From contig JARUPZ010000004.1 of assembly GCA_031213475.1 (NCBI GenBank), forward strand, positions 3,435,501-3,499,500: a stretch of 64,000 nucleotides of DNA. Direction: 5' to 3'. Position 1 is the stretch's first letter, and each line of letters opens with the position of its first letter. A program made the translations under genes and the position numbers. Of this stretch, positions 1 to 10,723 are shown piece by piece. The notes beneath the pieces were generated by a model that was not told where the DNA came from, ran no database searches, and was given only the letters and a program-made list of their open reading frames with translations. The stretch is from Nereocystis luetkeana. Taxonomy: Eukaryota; Sar; Phaeophyceae; Laminariales; Laminariaceae.

Positions 1-243
1 CTTGTCGTCGTTCCTTCTGCTGAACCGGTGTCTGAGGATGTGGGTGTCTACGAAATGTCGGAGATTGATATACCAACGGGGGACGTGGGTGTTTGTGAGG
101 ACTCCGAGATTGATGTGAATGGACTTGTCGTCGTTCCTTCTGTTGAACAGATGTCTGCTTCTAAGGAGTTCTCACAAAGGGATGTGGATGTCTGTGAAAC
201 GTCGGAGATTAATATACCTGTGTTGAGGACTCTGACTCGTTAA
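1..243 (+). pseudogene. Tandem-repeat ORF of LTR-1 copy D (3' fragment)
   Basis: This is the open 3' end of the second ORF of the LTR-1 family. It consists of about 43-residue tandem repeats alternating GDVGVCEDSEIDVN with VVVPSA-EPVSASKE and DVGVCE-SEI blocks, rich in Asp, Glu, Val and Ser. The function is unknown. No protease, reverse transcriptase or integrase motif is visible. The repeat number differs from copies A and B, as expected for unstable 130-bp tandem units. Confidence 0.5.
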
Positions 244-841
244 GGGGCGCTCCTGATCAGGGTTATCGGTGAATCAACTGCAGAATGTCCGGTCGTGTTT
301 GCTTGCCCGCAGTCAAAAAAACTATCCCTGAGCCTGGGCCCTCTACTAGCTGCTCCGGACTGATGGCTTTAGGCCGAGACAGGAATAAGCTGGTAGATTG
401 CCTCCTTTCTGTGTACTGTTTGTTGTATGCGTATGGATGTGTGTGTGCGTGTGATAACTGGTATGTTTCGGACCTGTCTGTCAGAGAATTAATAACTGGT
501 ACGACGGGAAAGGAGGAGATATGGATGACGTCAAGAAATATTGCCGTGTAGGTTTTCACGTGAAATTGGATACCAGGTACAGTTTCTACAAATTTCCGGT
601 GTTTCTCGTCTGAGTTTAAATCTAATCCAGTGGTTGTGTTAGATAGATAGCACTGTATGTGGTTGTGGTTGAATGCCATATGGTAAGGGTTTCGTAGAAA
701 CGGACGATGTTGACTGGTGGTTTCTTCGTTTTTCTTCTTCGGGTTGTAATTAATTTATGGTCTCCCCGCTGTCCCTGTCTTCATTTTTTTATCGTTTTCC
801 CCAAGTCCCTTTGGGCCTATGGGTTCGCTCTTGGAGGGGGC
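1..841 (+). mobile_element. 3' internal part of LTR-1 retrotransposon copy D
   Basis: This is the right-hand internal part of a gag-only LTR retrotransposon, cut by the left edge of the window. Positions 1-243 carry the family's tandem acidic repeat (units like GDVGVCEDSEIDVN and VVVPSAEPVSASKE), followed by a 600-bp noncoding 3' stretch. A polypurine tract (GGAGGGGGC, about 833-841) touches the LTR start at 842, as expected for second-strand priming. The same order is found in copy A (18,051-19,446) and, reversed, in copy B (7,093-8,369). Confidence 0.75.
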
Positions 842-1100
842 TGTGGTCGTCAGGGGACATCCGGGAGACGTCTCCGGGTTTCCAGTAGAGATATGGATAT
901 TGGGGTATAACCACGTCCTTGTTGCTGGAAAACTTTGCCCACAGCAGTCACTCTTCTCTTTTCTTTTCTTTAGTATTTCTATATTTTAATAATAAACTTA
1001 TGAACCTCTTACTTCGCGTCGACTAGGGTGGCTGACTCGATCGAGTGGTACAGCTATATGTTGGCCTCGAGCTGAGCTTGGTCATCCGAGGCGTACCATA
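842..1100 (+). repeat. LTR-1, copy D (3' LTR)
   Basis: A 259-bp long terminal repeat beginning TGTGGTCGTCAGGGG and ending GCGTACCATA. Other family members are at 3,200, 5,858, 6,783 (minus), 10,446 (minus), 15,588, 19,447 and 37,463 (minus). It carries the conserved pyrimidine-rich patch (TCTTTTCTTTTC) and the CTTCGCGTCGACTAG block seen in every copy. Confidence 0.8.
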
Positions 1101-1660
1101 ATCGTACCGCGTACTCGTAGACGAAGGTTGGTGCTTGATGTACTCGTACGTCATACTCGTATCCAAAAAAATGATGCTCCAACCACAGATGCTGCTCCAA
1201 CCGCCTGTTGCTGCTCCACTCGAACAGTCGATGGCCCTGACCGTCAACCACTCGTCCCGATGACAGACACCTGGAACCCTAATGTAGCTAAAGATTTCGC
1301 AGGTGATATTGGCTCAACCGACCTTCAATTGATTGTAGATATGATACATCGATATTGTAAGTTGTAGCAGCAAGCAAAGTTCTACCCGAATTCCACCCGA
1401 AAATCTTGAACACCTGTACAAAGTAGAATATCCCCAACCCGATGATATAACCAAAACCCGAAAAAGAGTTGAAGAATTCATCCGAAGACCAAATACCCAA
1501 GACGTCAATATGCCCACATGCCCAAACGATCGATACCTGACCGAAAGATACCCACACCCAACCCTCAAACTCGAAATTTGAATGCGAAAGATACGGGAAG
1601 GTCGCCTCACTGTTTTGTGCACCAACCAACGAAGATATTTCTCCTCTCACCTAAAATATC
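1101..1660 (-). mobile_element. LTR-1 5' leader fragment, reverse orientation
   Basis: This matches the reverse complement of the leader between the 5' LTR and the gag-like ORF of copies A (about 15,960-16,560) and B (about 9,830-10,420). It includes the TACGAG-rich stretch and the segment resembling GGTGGACGGTCAGGGCGATCGA. It abuts LTR copy D tail to tail without its own LTR, so it is a rearranged fragment. ORFs here are not conserved between copies. Confidence 0.65.
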
Positions 1661-1676
1661 CTTCAAGAGACATATA

Positions 1677-2190
1677 TATTACTAGGGAATAAAAGGCCCT
1701 CCCGCCCTCGGCGGTTGGGACAAATTCCTGTAGATAAAATAGAAGCTAAAATAGGTGAGCCAATACATAGGGATTGGCATTAATTGTGGCCCCGTAAGCC
1801 ACTTTATGTAAGACCTCAAAAGGCGTTGAAATGATCAATTATGCACTTTTTATTGGATGTGCTTGCTCCCTCTCTGAAATCTCACAATATAACTTCATTA
1901 ATAGTCGTTGGTAGCAGCAGTACGATGCAATACAATCAGCGGGAAATACGATAAACACACAGCAGAGGGACCACACTCGGAGTATCGACTGCTTCCGTAT
2001 CGAGCAAATTTTGTACTCTGAATGCTGAGACTATTAGGGGGCTTGCGGCCTCAACATTGCGAGTGACTGGGATTGTGAGCAGTACTCAACTTCAAACCTC
2101 GAAATACTGCCTGAATGTTGCGAGTAAGTGCAAGTGTGAGTAGTACTGAAGATCCAAAGGCCACGGGTGCAAGGAGTGCCCGCAGGGTCG
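1677..2190. repeat. Large inverted repeat, outermost left-arm segment
   Basis: This segment reappears reverse-complemented at about 32,700-33,215. Shared blocks include TACTAGGGAATAAAAGGCC, the AGGGACCACACTCGGAGTATCGA block and GCAAGGAGTGCCCGCAGG. It is the outermost pair of an imperfect inverted duplication centred near 17-19 kb. No gene is visible. Confidence 0.75.
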
Positions 2191-2198
2191 GAAACCGA

Positions 2199-2790
2199 AA
2201 TGTCCAGGGTTCTTTACGTTGCGGTCTTTTCTATCGGTTCACCGCACCGTAAGAATTTCGCCTTTTTAGAACCGCACCGCACCGCACCATAGGTTTCAAG
2301 AAATAGGGAAACCGCCACGAACCGCACCGTAGAATTTCAAATTTTACCGGACCGCACCGTAGGGTTCCCGACAACTGAAATCCCGACCGAACCGCACCGT
2401 AGCCTTTACGATATTTTGAAATTGCACCGAGCCGCACCGTAGGATGTATCACAGAACCGAACCACGCCGTAGGATTCACAATATCTAGAATCCGCACCGA
2501 ACCACCGAAACATTCCTGATTTCTTACAACGGCACCGAACCGCACCGTAGGAAGGCCATCGAAACCCCACCGCACCGTGTGCATCAAGATTCGGTGCCAA
2601 AAACCGGTAGATGGGTTACTTAACGGTGCGTAAACTCGAAACCGTAGAAAAACCGCCGTTCCATCGGCCGCGGAACAATGCAACAGGGTCACGGTTTCGC
2701 ACGGCTTATGACGGTTTCTGCACGGTTTCGTGTCAAATGTGTTCCAGCTGGCTCGGTTGATCGTACGGTATTTCACATTTCGAATATTCT
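2199..2790. repeat. GCACC pentamer minisatellite array
   Basis: This array has about a dozen runs of (ACCGC)n, mostly within GAACCGCACCGTAGG, spaced 35-45 bases apart by short A/T-rich linkers containing ATTTC/AAATTT. It begins with CAGGGTTCTTTACG. That start and its architecture recall the GGGTC-rich TIR element at 60,562-61,516, but no matching right-hand CCCTG terminus is found. The long minus-strand reading frame across it is a by-product of the repeats. Confidence 0.65.
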
Positions 2791-3199
2791 ATTGGCTGAA
2801 AACCCAATAAAGGCAATTGTTTCAGGTTGATTGTTAGTATTATTTCTTAATTTTTGATACATCATATACTCCGAGTCTCCGGAAGTACACCTCTGCCGGA
2901 AAGTATGAAATAGGAAATATGCAAATACCAGAAAAAAATAGGATATCTGTTAAAACTGAAAAAAATATCAGAGAGTGCCTGCGCAAAATTGTTTTGTGTA
3001 TCAAGGATATAATAAGTCGGAACGATAGTCAAAATCGAAAGCCTTCCATCATGCGCATAATCGGAGACGAAAAATTGCTAAACATTGGATTTTTATGCTT
3101 GAAAAAAAAACACTTGCAGCAGCGGCAGCACTTTTGCAGCACCCAATGAACAGATCAGAAGGCGTGCAAGCAACAGTACCTACCTGCAGCACAGGAGCA
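2791..3199. other. No gene seen
   Basis: A-rich unique sequence with a short open frame around 2,919-3,149 that has no recognisable features. There is a small GCAGCAGCGGCAGCA run near 3,115. Confidence 0.5.
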
Positions 3200-4191
3200 T
3201 GTGGTCGTCAGGGGACATCCGGGGGACATCCCCGGGTTTCCTGTAGAGATAGGGATATTGGGGTATAACGGCGTCCTTGTTGCTGGGAAACTTTACCCAC
3301 AGCAGTCACTCTTTTCTTTTGTAGTCTTTCTTTCTTCCACTATAAAACTAAGGCATCTCTTACTTCGCGTCGACTAGGGTGGCTGACTTGCTCGAGTGGT
3401 ACAGCTATATGCTGGCCTGGAGCTGAGCTTGGTCATCCGAGGCGTACCATAATACTGCAGTATTCGAGGGTAGGCCGGTTGTCGCACGGGAAATTTCGAG
3501 TTTGAGGGTCGGGTGTGGATATCGTTCGGTCAGGTATCGATCATGTGGGCATATTGACGTGTTGGGTATTGGTACTCGGATATATTCTTCGGGTCTTCTT
3601 CGGGTTTAGAGTCTATCATCGGGTTGGGAATCTTCTACTTCGGTCAGGTGGTGTTCAAGGTTTTGGGTGGAATTCGGGTGGGGATATCTACGCTTCAAGT
3701 GGAGTTAGCTTTGCTTGCTGCTACAAATTACAAAATATACGTATATCTACAGCAAAGGTCGGTTGTGCCAATATCGCCTTCTTCGGGAGCTTTGGCTGCA
3801 CTCATTCGGGTACGAGGCGTCTGTCATCGGGATGAGTGGTGAACGGTCAGGGCGATCGACAGTGGGAGTGTAGCAGCAGCCGATTGGAGCAACAGCTTGG
3901 CTGGAGCATATGTTTGGATACGAGTCGAGTACACCAATCACCAAATTTTGTCTACGAGTACGAGTACGAGGTACGAATACAACAATATTTGTCAACCAAA
4001 TATATCTTTGAGAGACACTGGTGGGTGAAAAATTATCGACAGGATCTTTTCGGTGAGAGGCGAGGAACACTAAAAGTACCTTAGCCCTGATACTCTTAAA
4101 TTCGGATTCCTAGCTTAGCGGACAAGGATAAGGAATGCTGGCAAGGTTCGGTCGGTCGGTCTATTGGTCCAGACCAAGGTCGAGGGGCTGG
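3200..4191 (+). mobile_element. LTR-1 copy C: 5' LTR plus leader, truncated
   Basis: The LTR spans 3,200-3,451. It is followed by the 12-bp palindrome ATACTGCAGTAT and the leader, which runs into the first codons of the gag-like ORF (GGTCGGTCGGTC, TCCAGACCAAGGTCGAGGGGCTGG at about 4,145-4,191). There it is cut by the LTR2 copy beginning at 4,192. No 3' half follows, so this copy is dead. Confidence 0.75.
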
Positions 4192-4756
4192 AGTTACAGC
4201 AGGGTACAGCTCTTAGACTCTAAATAGGACCCGCGCTCGTTAGATCTCTGAGGCTGACTGACCTGCTGGGTGGGAGTTCGAGAAGTGCCTTCGTGCAGTA
4301 ATGATCGGGTCACGCAGCGAGTGAATCGATGCAATGCAGCAGTTGCAAGCAGCTAGAACGAGCAATGGAACAGGCACCACAGGCACGATGACGGGCACGA
4401 CGGGCAACGCAAGGCCCAAGGGGCTGGGGATCGATAGGACAGGTATCATAGATCACTTGGCTTTGACTTTCTTTCTTTCTTCGCTTGGTGTCTAGTAAAC
4501 ACCGGGCTGTTTCATGACCTCGTTACTGGTTCTTTACACGGAACTGAAGGCGTTCCCACACCGGGAATCCTCCCTGCCTCTATAAAATCCGCCCAAAGGA
4601 TGCTATCCAAAGCTTGCCCTCTTCTGCCCATCGAATAGACCCGACGCGTGAGACATATCAGGACAGTTGTCTCGCGCCTTATTATCCTCCCCACAGCGCT
4701 GGTCACGACAGTCGCAGAGCTATGAACCTCCTACCCTGGCGCCACTCGCTGTAACA
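4192..4756 (+). repeat. LTR2, copy a
   Basis: A 565-bp LTR of a second family, beginning (A)GTTACAG and ending CTGTAACA, so the termini are short inverted repeats. It aligns with the minus-strand copy at 27,832-28,394 (termini TGTTACAG/CTGTAACA) and the nested copies at 37.7-38.8 kb. A TATAAAAT box lies in the second half. It interrupts LTR-1 copy C inside the start of its gag-like ORF, so it is younger than that copy. Confidence 0.7.
4581..4588 (+). promoter_or_regulatory. TATA box of LTR2 copy a
   Basis: TATAAAAT sits about 170 bases before the LTR end and is kept in the other copies (TATAAAA at 27,998-28,006 on the minus strand, TATAAAG at 38,649-38,655). Its position matches the U3 promoter of an LTR retrotransposon. 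Transcription start is not shown. Confidence 0.5.
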
Positions 4757-5470
4757 CCCCCCCTGCCCGACGCATGACCATCGTCGGCACAAAGCGAGCA
4801 TCCCAGTACTTGCCCGGTGACAGCGCGTGCGGCTTTCTACCTCGGTCGGCCCAACGTCTGTAGCACCCCCCCAGCGGGCATTACGATCATAAATCGCTGC
4901 AGAGAGTGCACCTTCCATCTCCGCACCTCGCCGTCGGCTCGATAATGCAGCTCCTCTCCTTCCTCAGTGTTGCCTCCAGGCGGTGGTGAGAAGAGCAGCG
5001 ATCCTGACCTTCGTCCAGATCTTCTTCTGTATTCCTCTTCCCATCCAACGCCGCCGGCCCGATGTTGCAGCGCCTCTCCTTTCCGCGGTATTGCCCTTCG
5101 ATGGTGGTAAGAAGAGCAGCGGACCTGACCTTCGTCCAGATGTTCTTCAGCATTCCTCCGTCCATCGCCGTCGGACCAGGTGCAGCGCCCCTTTTTCCCG
5201 TGGTGCTGGCCTTGGACGGTGTTGAGAAGAGCGGCAGACGTGACCTTCGTCCAGATGTTCTTCAGCATTCCTCCGTCCATCGCCGTCGGCCTGATGTTGC
5301 AGCGCCTCTCCTTCCCACGGTGACCGTAGACCCTGTTGAGAAGGGCGGCGGATCTGACCCCCGTACATTCTTCACGACTTGTAACTTCCAGCGCCCCATC
5401 TGTATAACACGCTCGGAGCATGTACTCACCTGTGAAAAATATGTTTTTCTTCCTGCCTCACCTGCATCTG
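4757..5470 (+). mobile_element. LTR2 internal leader with tandem repeats of about 117 bp
   Basis: Sequence directly after LTR2 copy a, shared at its start with 27,540-27,831 (minus). From about 4,920 it contains four to five imperfect units of about 117 bp, with markers like GAAGAGCRGCGGACCTGACC near 4,987, 5,110, 5,226 and 5,339. The inverted-arm counterpart has a single unit, so the array expanded on this arm. Open frames on both strands arise because the unit length is a multiple of three. No pol domain follows. Confidence 0.6.
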
Positions 5471-5857
5471 AGTGAGGTGGGGGCTCACATGCATCTGAGG
5501 CCCTCTCGAAGGCCTCCATCTTTGTTTTAACAATAATCTACACGTTCACTGTTTCGGCCCCGGCATAGATTCCACTGTAAGCTACTATCGTCCTACCGTA
5601 CCACCTCACTTTTCACTCAAATTTTACAGTGTTCTGCCAGTCCATACTCGTGAGGCTATACGTGGCCACACTACCCAAACACCGCGGTGATTGTCCACGT
5701 TGCCCCTCTATATATCTGCGCGCTTGATAGTCTAACCTGTAGTAACGGCGCACCGCTTGGTACCCAAATATCCTTGCGTACTGGACTGTCGATATTGCAA
5801 AACTTCATGTTCCTTTGTAAGACGTTTCAATCTGCGCAGTGGACTATGTCGACGGTG
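5471..5857. other. No gene seen
   Basis: Unique-looking sequence between the LTR2 leader and a solo LTR-1. Short open frames only, without recognisable domains. Confidence 0.45.
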
Positions 5858-6110
5858 TGTGGTCGTCAGGGGACATCCGGGGGACATCCCTGGGTTTCCT
5901 ATAGAGATATGGATCTTGGCGTGTAACGGATGTTGCGTCCTTGTTGCTGGGAAACGTTGCCCAGTGCTTCTCTCTCGTGTCTCTGTGTGTGGTCTTCTAA
6001 GAAACTTGCGCATCTCTTACTTCGCGTCGACAAGGGTGGCTGACTCGCTCGAGTGGTACTGCTATATGCTGGCTTTGAGCTGTGAGCTTGGTCATCTGAG
6101 GCGTACCATA
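5858..6110 (+). repeat. Solo LTR-1 (copy F)
   Basis: A 253-bp LTR-1 with no internal region on either side. The flanking tetranucleotides are GGTG (left) and GATG (right). This is close to a 4-bp target duplication with one mismatch, as expected after LTR-LTR recombination of an older insertion. Confidence 0.75.
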
Positions 6111-6782
6111 GATGCCACCATTCACTTACCTTCGTCAGACATTTCTCACTGTACCTTCAACAACAGTTTATGCGTAGATTAGCATCCATCTGCCACTCCG
6201 AAGTATATCCGGATGTCTCTTAGTCTCTTTGTACGGATTATCACGTTCTGACTTCTTGATGAACTTCGATCGCGCGTAATACGGAGTTTACATTATGTAT
6301 GCCTACCTTTTGGCGATTGTCTCAAACTTCTCTGCATTGAGAGTAGGTACTTCTTGCGAATGTGGAGGTGGTTTTATGTATGGGTTCGTCACGGACGTGC
6401 TGTAGGAAGTTCGTGTTGAGTCCTCTTTCTACTCCCTCCTCCTGATGTAGAGTTCTACTTGGTATCCTTCGAGTGTTTCGACTTTCTGGCACTAGCCCGA
6501 GTTATTATCCGCTCCCGAGTGACTACATGGTTTGAAGGTACTGGCGTTTACGCCACTTCGACTTACGGGCACTTCTAAATTGTTTCCAAGTATTGTATCT
6601 GTTGAGATATTGAGCTAATGTGAAGGGCTCAGCAACTTCTGGTGCTACTGTGGGATGGCTCACTAGCCAGGGTAACTATTTTATTCCGAGTAAGTAAGTC
6701 GTTTGCAGGTACTGACGTTTACGCCACTTCGACTTACGGGCACTTCTAAATTGCTCCCAAGTATTGTATCTGTTGAGATATT
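6111..6782. repeat. Inverted-repeat left-arm segment with 171-bp tandem units
   Basis: The part from about 6,370 matches the reverse complement of 27,300-27,540. Two tandem units of about 171 bp start at 6,537 and 6,708 (GGTACTGGCGTTTACGCC and GGTACTGACGTTTACGCC). Retrotransposon B interrupts the second unit at TATT (6,779-6,782), and the unit resumes at 10,724. No gene is visible. Confidence 0.7.
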
Positions 6783-7092
6783 TAAGGTACGCCTCGGATA
6801 ACCAAGCTCAACTCGAGGCCAGCATATAGCTGTGCCACTCAAGCGAGTCAGCCACCCTAGTCCACGCGAAGTTAGAGATGCATACGTTTATTACTGTAGA
6901 AGACCACACAGAGACAAGAGAGGGAGACACACAAGAAAGGGACACACACAAGAAAAAGAAACACGCAAGAAAGACACACACAAGAAAGACGCTGCTGTGG
7001 GCAAAGCTTCCCAGCAACAAGGACGCAACATCCGTTGTACCCCAAGATCCATGTATCTATAGCAAACCCGGGGATGTCCCCTGACGACCACA
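6783..7092 (-). repeat. LTR-1, 3' LTR of copy B
   Basis: A 310-bp LTR, longer than the others because of expanded ACACA/AGAAA-rich sequence in the middle (about 6,900-6,995). It ends ACCTTA instead of the usual ACCATA. Confidence 0.75.
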
Positions 7093-7937
7093 GCCCCCCC
7101 CCAGAGAACCTATAGGCCCAAAGGGACTTGGGGAAAACGATAAAAAACTGAAGACAAGGACAGCCGGGGACCCTAAACAAAACACAACTCGAATAAGAAG
7201 AACGAAGGAATCACCAGTCAACATCGTCCGTTTCGTCAAAACCATTACCATAAAGCATTCCTCGACAATACAGTGGTATCCAACACAACCACTTGATTTG
7301 ATATAAGCTCAGACGAGCAGCACTGCCAATTTGAGCGAACTGCATACCAAATTTCATGTGGAAATCTACACAGCAATATTTATCAACGTCGTCTCATATC
7401 TCCTCATTTACCGTCGCACCAGGTGTTATTTTTCGGACAGACCGGTAAGAAATATACCAGTTATCACACGCGTATACACACATCCGTACCCATACAAGAA
7501 GCAGTACACACAAAGAAAGCAATCCACCTGTTTTTTCCTGTTGCGGCCTAGAGAGCAGCCAGTAGAGGCCCCAGGCTCAGGGATACATTTTTCGACTGCA
7601 GGCAAGCAAACACGACCGAACACTCTGCAGTTGATTCACCCATAACCTTTATCCCAGCACAATAACCGATTTGATCGTCGACATACACTTCTTCGCTTAC
7701 ATGATGAGTTTTGCCCTCGCGTTCTTTGCCCTCAAAACCACCCGTGTTATTAGTACATTTCTATGACCCGACCCGAATTTGAACAACATGGTCCACGAGC
7801 TCGACCCCGGGCGATGCCACAACAACGTCCGGTTCAGTATCAATCATCATCAGCAAAAGAGTGGATTTAGAGGACGTAGCTTCCTTTTCAGGAGCGTCCC
7901 GTAACGAGTCAGAACCTTCAACAACTGGTATATCAAT

Positions 7938-8369
7938 CTACGACATTTCACAGACACCCACATCCCTTTTTGAGAGCTCCTTAGAAGCAGACACCGGTTC
8001 AGCAGAAGGAACGAAGACAGGTTCATTCACATCAATCTCGGAGCCCTCACAAACACCCACGTCCCCCGTTGGTGTATCAATCTCCGACATTCCACAGGCA
8101 CCTACATCCTTTTGTAAGAGCTCCTTAGAAGAAGACACCAGATCAGCAGAAGGAAAGACAACAGGTTCATTCACACCATTCTCGGAGTCCTCACAAACAC
8201 CCACGCCGCCCGTTGAGGTCTCCTCATAAACAGATATCAGCAGCGGAAGGAATAACATCAGATGGATTCGTGTTGCAGCGCACGACATTAATTGAACAGT
8301 GGATGGAACCAGCCCCACAAGATCGATGCTGATGGCTCTGAAGTCCAGACCAAGACGGCCTCCCACCAC
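7938..8369 (-). pseudogene. Tandem-repeat ORF of LTR-1 copy B
   Basis: Open frame with three acidic repeat blocks (ETSTGGVGVCEDSEN, TPTGDVGVCEGSEIDVN, VFVPSAEPVSASKELS) equivalent to those at 18,051-18,566 and 1-243. It begins downstream of the gag-like sequence in a different frame. No catalytic motif is recognisable. It may be the C-terminal part of a structural polyprotein. Confidence 0.45.
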
Positions 8370-8507
8370 CAGTAGAAATATCGGGAATGGCAGCAGTATT
8401 AGTCGTCGCAGTTGAAGCCCCTCGCCCCTTAACTATTGTTGTAGAATTAAGTGTCGTAGCACGTGATACGTTGATATTTGAAGGAACAGAGAACATAGCC
8501 CCGTATC

Positions 8508-9769
8508 TCAGCCGCAAAGATGCAACACAGCAACACCGCTTGGAGTGTCACCTGACCTACGAGAATATTCAGATCTAGCAACACTGTCGCTGGTAGCACA
8601 CAAAGGACTAGGGTTTCGGTGTTGGCGGAAACCCTGAGGTTTGAAACGTCCCACAGGAAGACCCACCGATCCGGAACAATCATCGCGTGCGGAAGCAAGG
8701 TAGACAAAATGCCTAGAGTAAAAACGCTCGCCTCCAACTCCCTGCTCTCCTTGGCTGGCCTCACGCTCAAGTCCACCTGTGTACCCATCACGGCCCTGCT
8801 TGACTCCACCCCCACTCGATGGTAAGAAATGCGACCTATTATCACAGAAGACCTTTTGCTGGTAGCCTCGACTCCCAGAAAAATAATAATCCTGGTTATC
8901 CGTAGACATAGACGCATGCACCAGTAACCGGTGTGTTCTCGGCCACTCCTTCGCTTCTCTTTCCACCATCAAAACCAAATCCATTGATTGAGAATATAGC
9001 TCGTCGTCGACAAGCAACTGCGAAGTGCATGCTTGCCTGAAGACTTCAGGCGATATCGCATACTCGTGAAAGTTGTGCTGGTGCTGATTTCCAGGCGCCT
9101 CGAAAATCTCCTCCAACCATGGAAAAATCACTTATTCCCGGCAACGAACTTGCACATATCGTCAAATTGCGTCTCAACCTATCGTGCTTTATCAGCAGCG
9201 TTAGTCGCAGGATCAACCGGTCGAGCAATTGAGCAAAGCGATTCTTCCGCAGAAATAGCATCTAGCTTGCGCTTATGACATGCCTTAGCATGCAGGCAGT
9301 CCAGCAGGTCGTCATTGGAAATACGAGAAGTATCTCCTATATAGCCTGCCGCCATGCATAGCCGTTGCAGCAGAAATACTGGAATCATATCTCGAATGCA
9401 ATATTCTCTCAAGTCATCCAGCTTCGCACGGGAATCGAGGAACAAACGGATATCGTCCACCTGACCACCAATAAGTTTGGGGAGTTATCTGCTTCGGGAA
9501 GAAAGACCACGTACCACGGCTGTCCTAATCGTGTCGTACTTGTTGTCGAAATCATTTGTCTCGCGGTAGTCGAAATCATTTGTTTTGCGGTTACATTTTG
9601 AAACGGCATTATTAACGCCGAAAAGACGACGACCCTCTGCATCTGTACGAGGAATCGATGAAGCTCCAGCCTCGTGCTCGTACATATGAGTACCGCGTGA
9701 GGCACCACCAGCCCCTCGACCTTGGTCTGGACCAAACGACCGACCGACCGAACCTCGCCAGCGTTCCAT
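8508..9769 (-). pseudogene. Gag-like ORF of LTR-1 copy B, disrupted
   Basis: The frame starts at ATG 9,767-9,769 (MERWRGSVGRSFGPDQGRG), with a Gly/Arg-rich N-terminus and a short duplicated KTNDFDYRETNDFDNK block. Copy B has a TAA at about 9,485 where copy A has AAA. It then continues through DDIRLFLDSRAKLDDLRE and HAKACHKRKLDAISAEESL to a TAG shared with copy A. A third block in another frame (PWLEEIFEAPGNQHQHNFHE onward, 9,131-8,508) follows. There is no CCHC zinc knuckle and no pol motifs. Gag is assigned by position only. Confidence 0.5.
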
Positions 9770-10445
9770 ATCCTAGTCGGCTAAGCTAGGAATTCGAATG
9801 CGAAAGATACGGAAAAAGAGCCTCACCGCTTTGTGCACCAACCCACGGAGATATTGTTCATATCACCCAAAAGATTACGTATTTCGACTATTTTTTATTG
9901 TTGACAAATATTGCCGTACTCGTACCTCGTACTCGTAGACAAAATTTGGTGATTGATGTACTCGTACCTCGTACTCGTATCCAATAAAATGATGGTTCAA
10001 CCACAGATGCTGCTCCAACCGCCTGCTGCTACTCCACTCGAATAATCGATCGCCCTGACGTCCACCACTCGTCCCGATGACAGGCACCTCGCACCGGAAT
10101 GTAGCCAAAGATCCCGGAAAAGGTGATATTGGCACAACCGAATTTTAATGTAGATACAGCATATTGTAATTTGTAGCAGAAAGCAAAGCTCACTCCTGCT
10201 GAAGCGTAGAGCTCCACCCGATTTCCACCCAAAACCTTGAACACCACCTGACCGCAGTAGAAGATTCCCAACCCGAAGATAGAGCCAAAACCCGAAGATT
10301 ACCCGAAGAATGTATCCAAGTACCAGTACCGAAGACGTCAATATGCCCACACGATCGATACCTGACCGAAAGATATCGAGACACCTAACCCTCAAACTCG
10401 ACATTTCCCGTGCGACAACCGGCCTACCCTCGAATGCTGCAGTAT

Positions 10446-10723
10446 TATGGTACGCCTCGGATGACCAAGCTCAACTCGAGGCCAGCATATAGCTGTGATA
10501 ATCAAGCGAGTCAGCCACCCTAGTCGACGCGAAGTAAGAGATACATAAGTTTATTACTGTAGAAGACCACACAGAGACAAGAGAGGGACACACACGAGAA
10601 AGAGACACACAAGAGAGACACACTGCTGTGGGCAAAGCTTCCCAGCAACAAGGACGCAACATCCGTTGTACCCCAGGATCCATATCTCTATAGCAAACCC
10701 GGGGATGTCCCCTGACGACCACA
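10446..10723 (-). repeat. LTR-1, 5' LTR of copy B
   Basis: A 278-bp LTR starting TGTGGTCGTC (minus strand, 10,723) and ending ACCATA at 10,446. It is immediately followed by ATACTGCAGCATTCGAGG. Confidence 0.8.

Larger units (their letters stand above)
6783..10723 (-). mobile_element. LTR-1 retrotransposon copy B, gag-only, complete with TSD
   Basis: The 5' LTR is 10,446-10,723 and the 3' LTR 6,783-7,092 (minus-strand sense). Internal order is: a palindromic ACTGCAG block after the 5' LTR, a leader, a gag-like ORF, a second ORF ending in acidic tandem repeats, a noncoding 3' region, and a polypurine tract (C-run on the plus strand at 7,094-7,102) touching the 3' LTR. A perfect 4-bp target duplication (TATT, 6,779-6,782 and 10,724-10,727) flanks it. 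The intact target is visible in the neighbouring tandem unit at about 6,605-6,615. There is no reverse transcriptase, RNase H or integrase, so it must have been mobilised by another element's enzymes. Confidence 0.85.

Noticed and set aside
2231-2776. A 181-codon minus-strand ORF
   Set aside because: It runs across the GAACCGCACCGTAGG array. The translation is repeat-driven and has no start context or partner.
4837-5475. Overlapping ORFs of 80-194 codons on both strands
   Set aside because: They arise from a tandem unit of about 117 bp (39 codons). The same region with one unit in the opposite arm has no such ORFs.
6900-6995. A CRISPR-like or regulatory ACACAAGAAA array
   Set aside because: It is an expanded A/C-rich stretch within one LTR-1 copy, without regular spacers.
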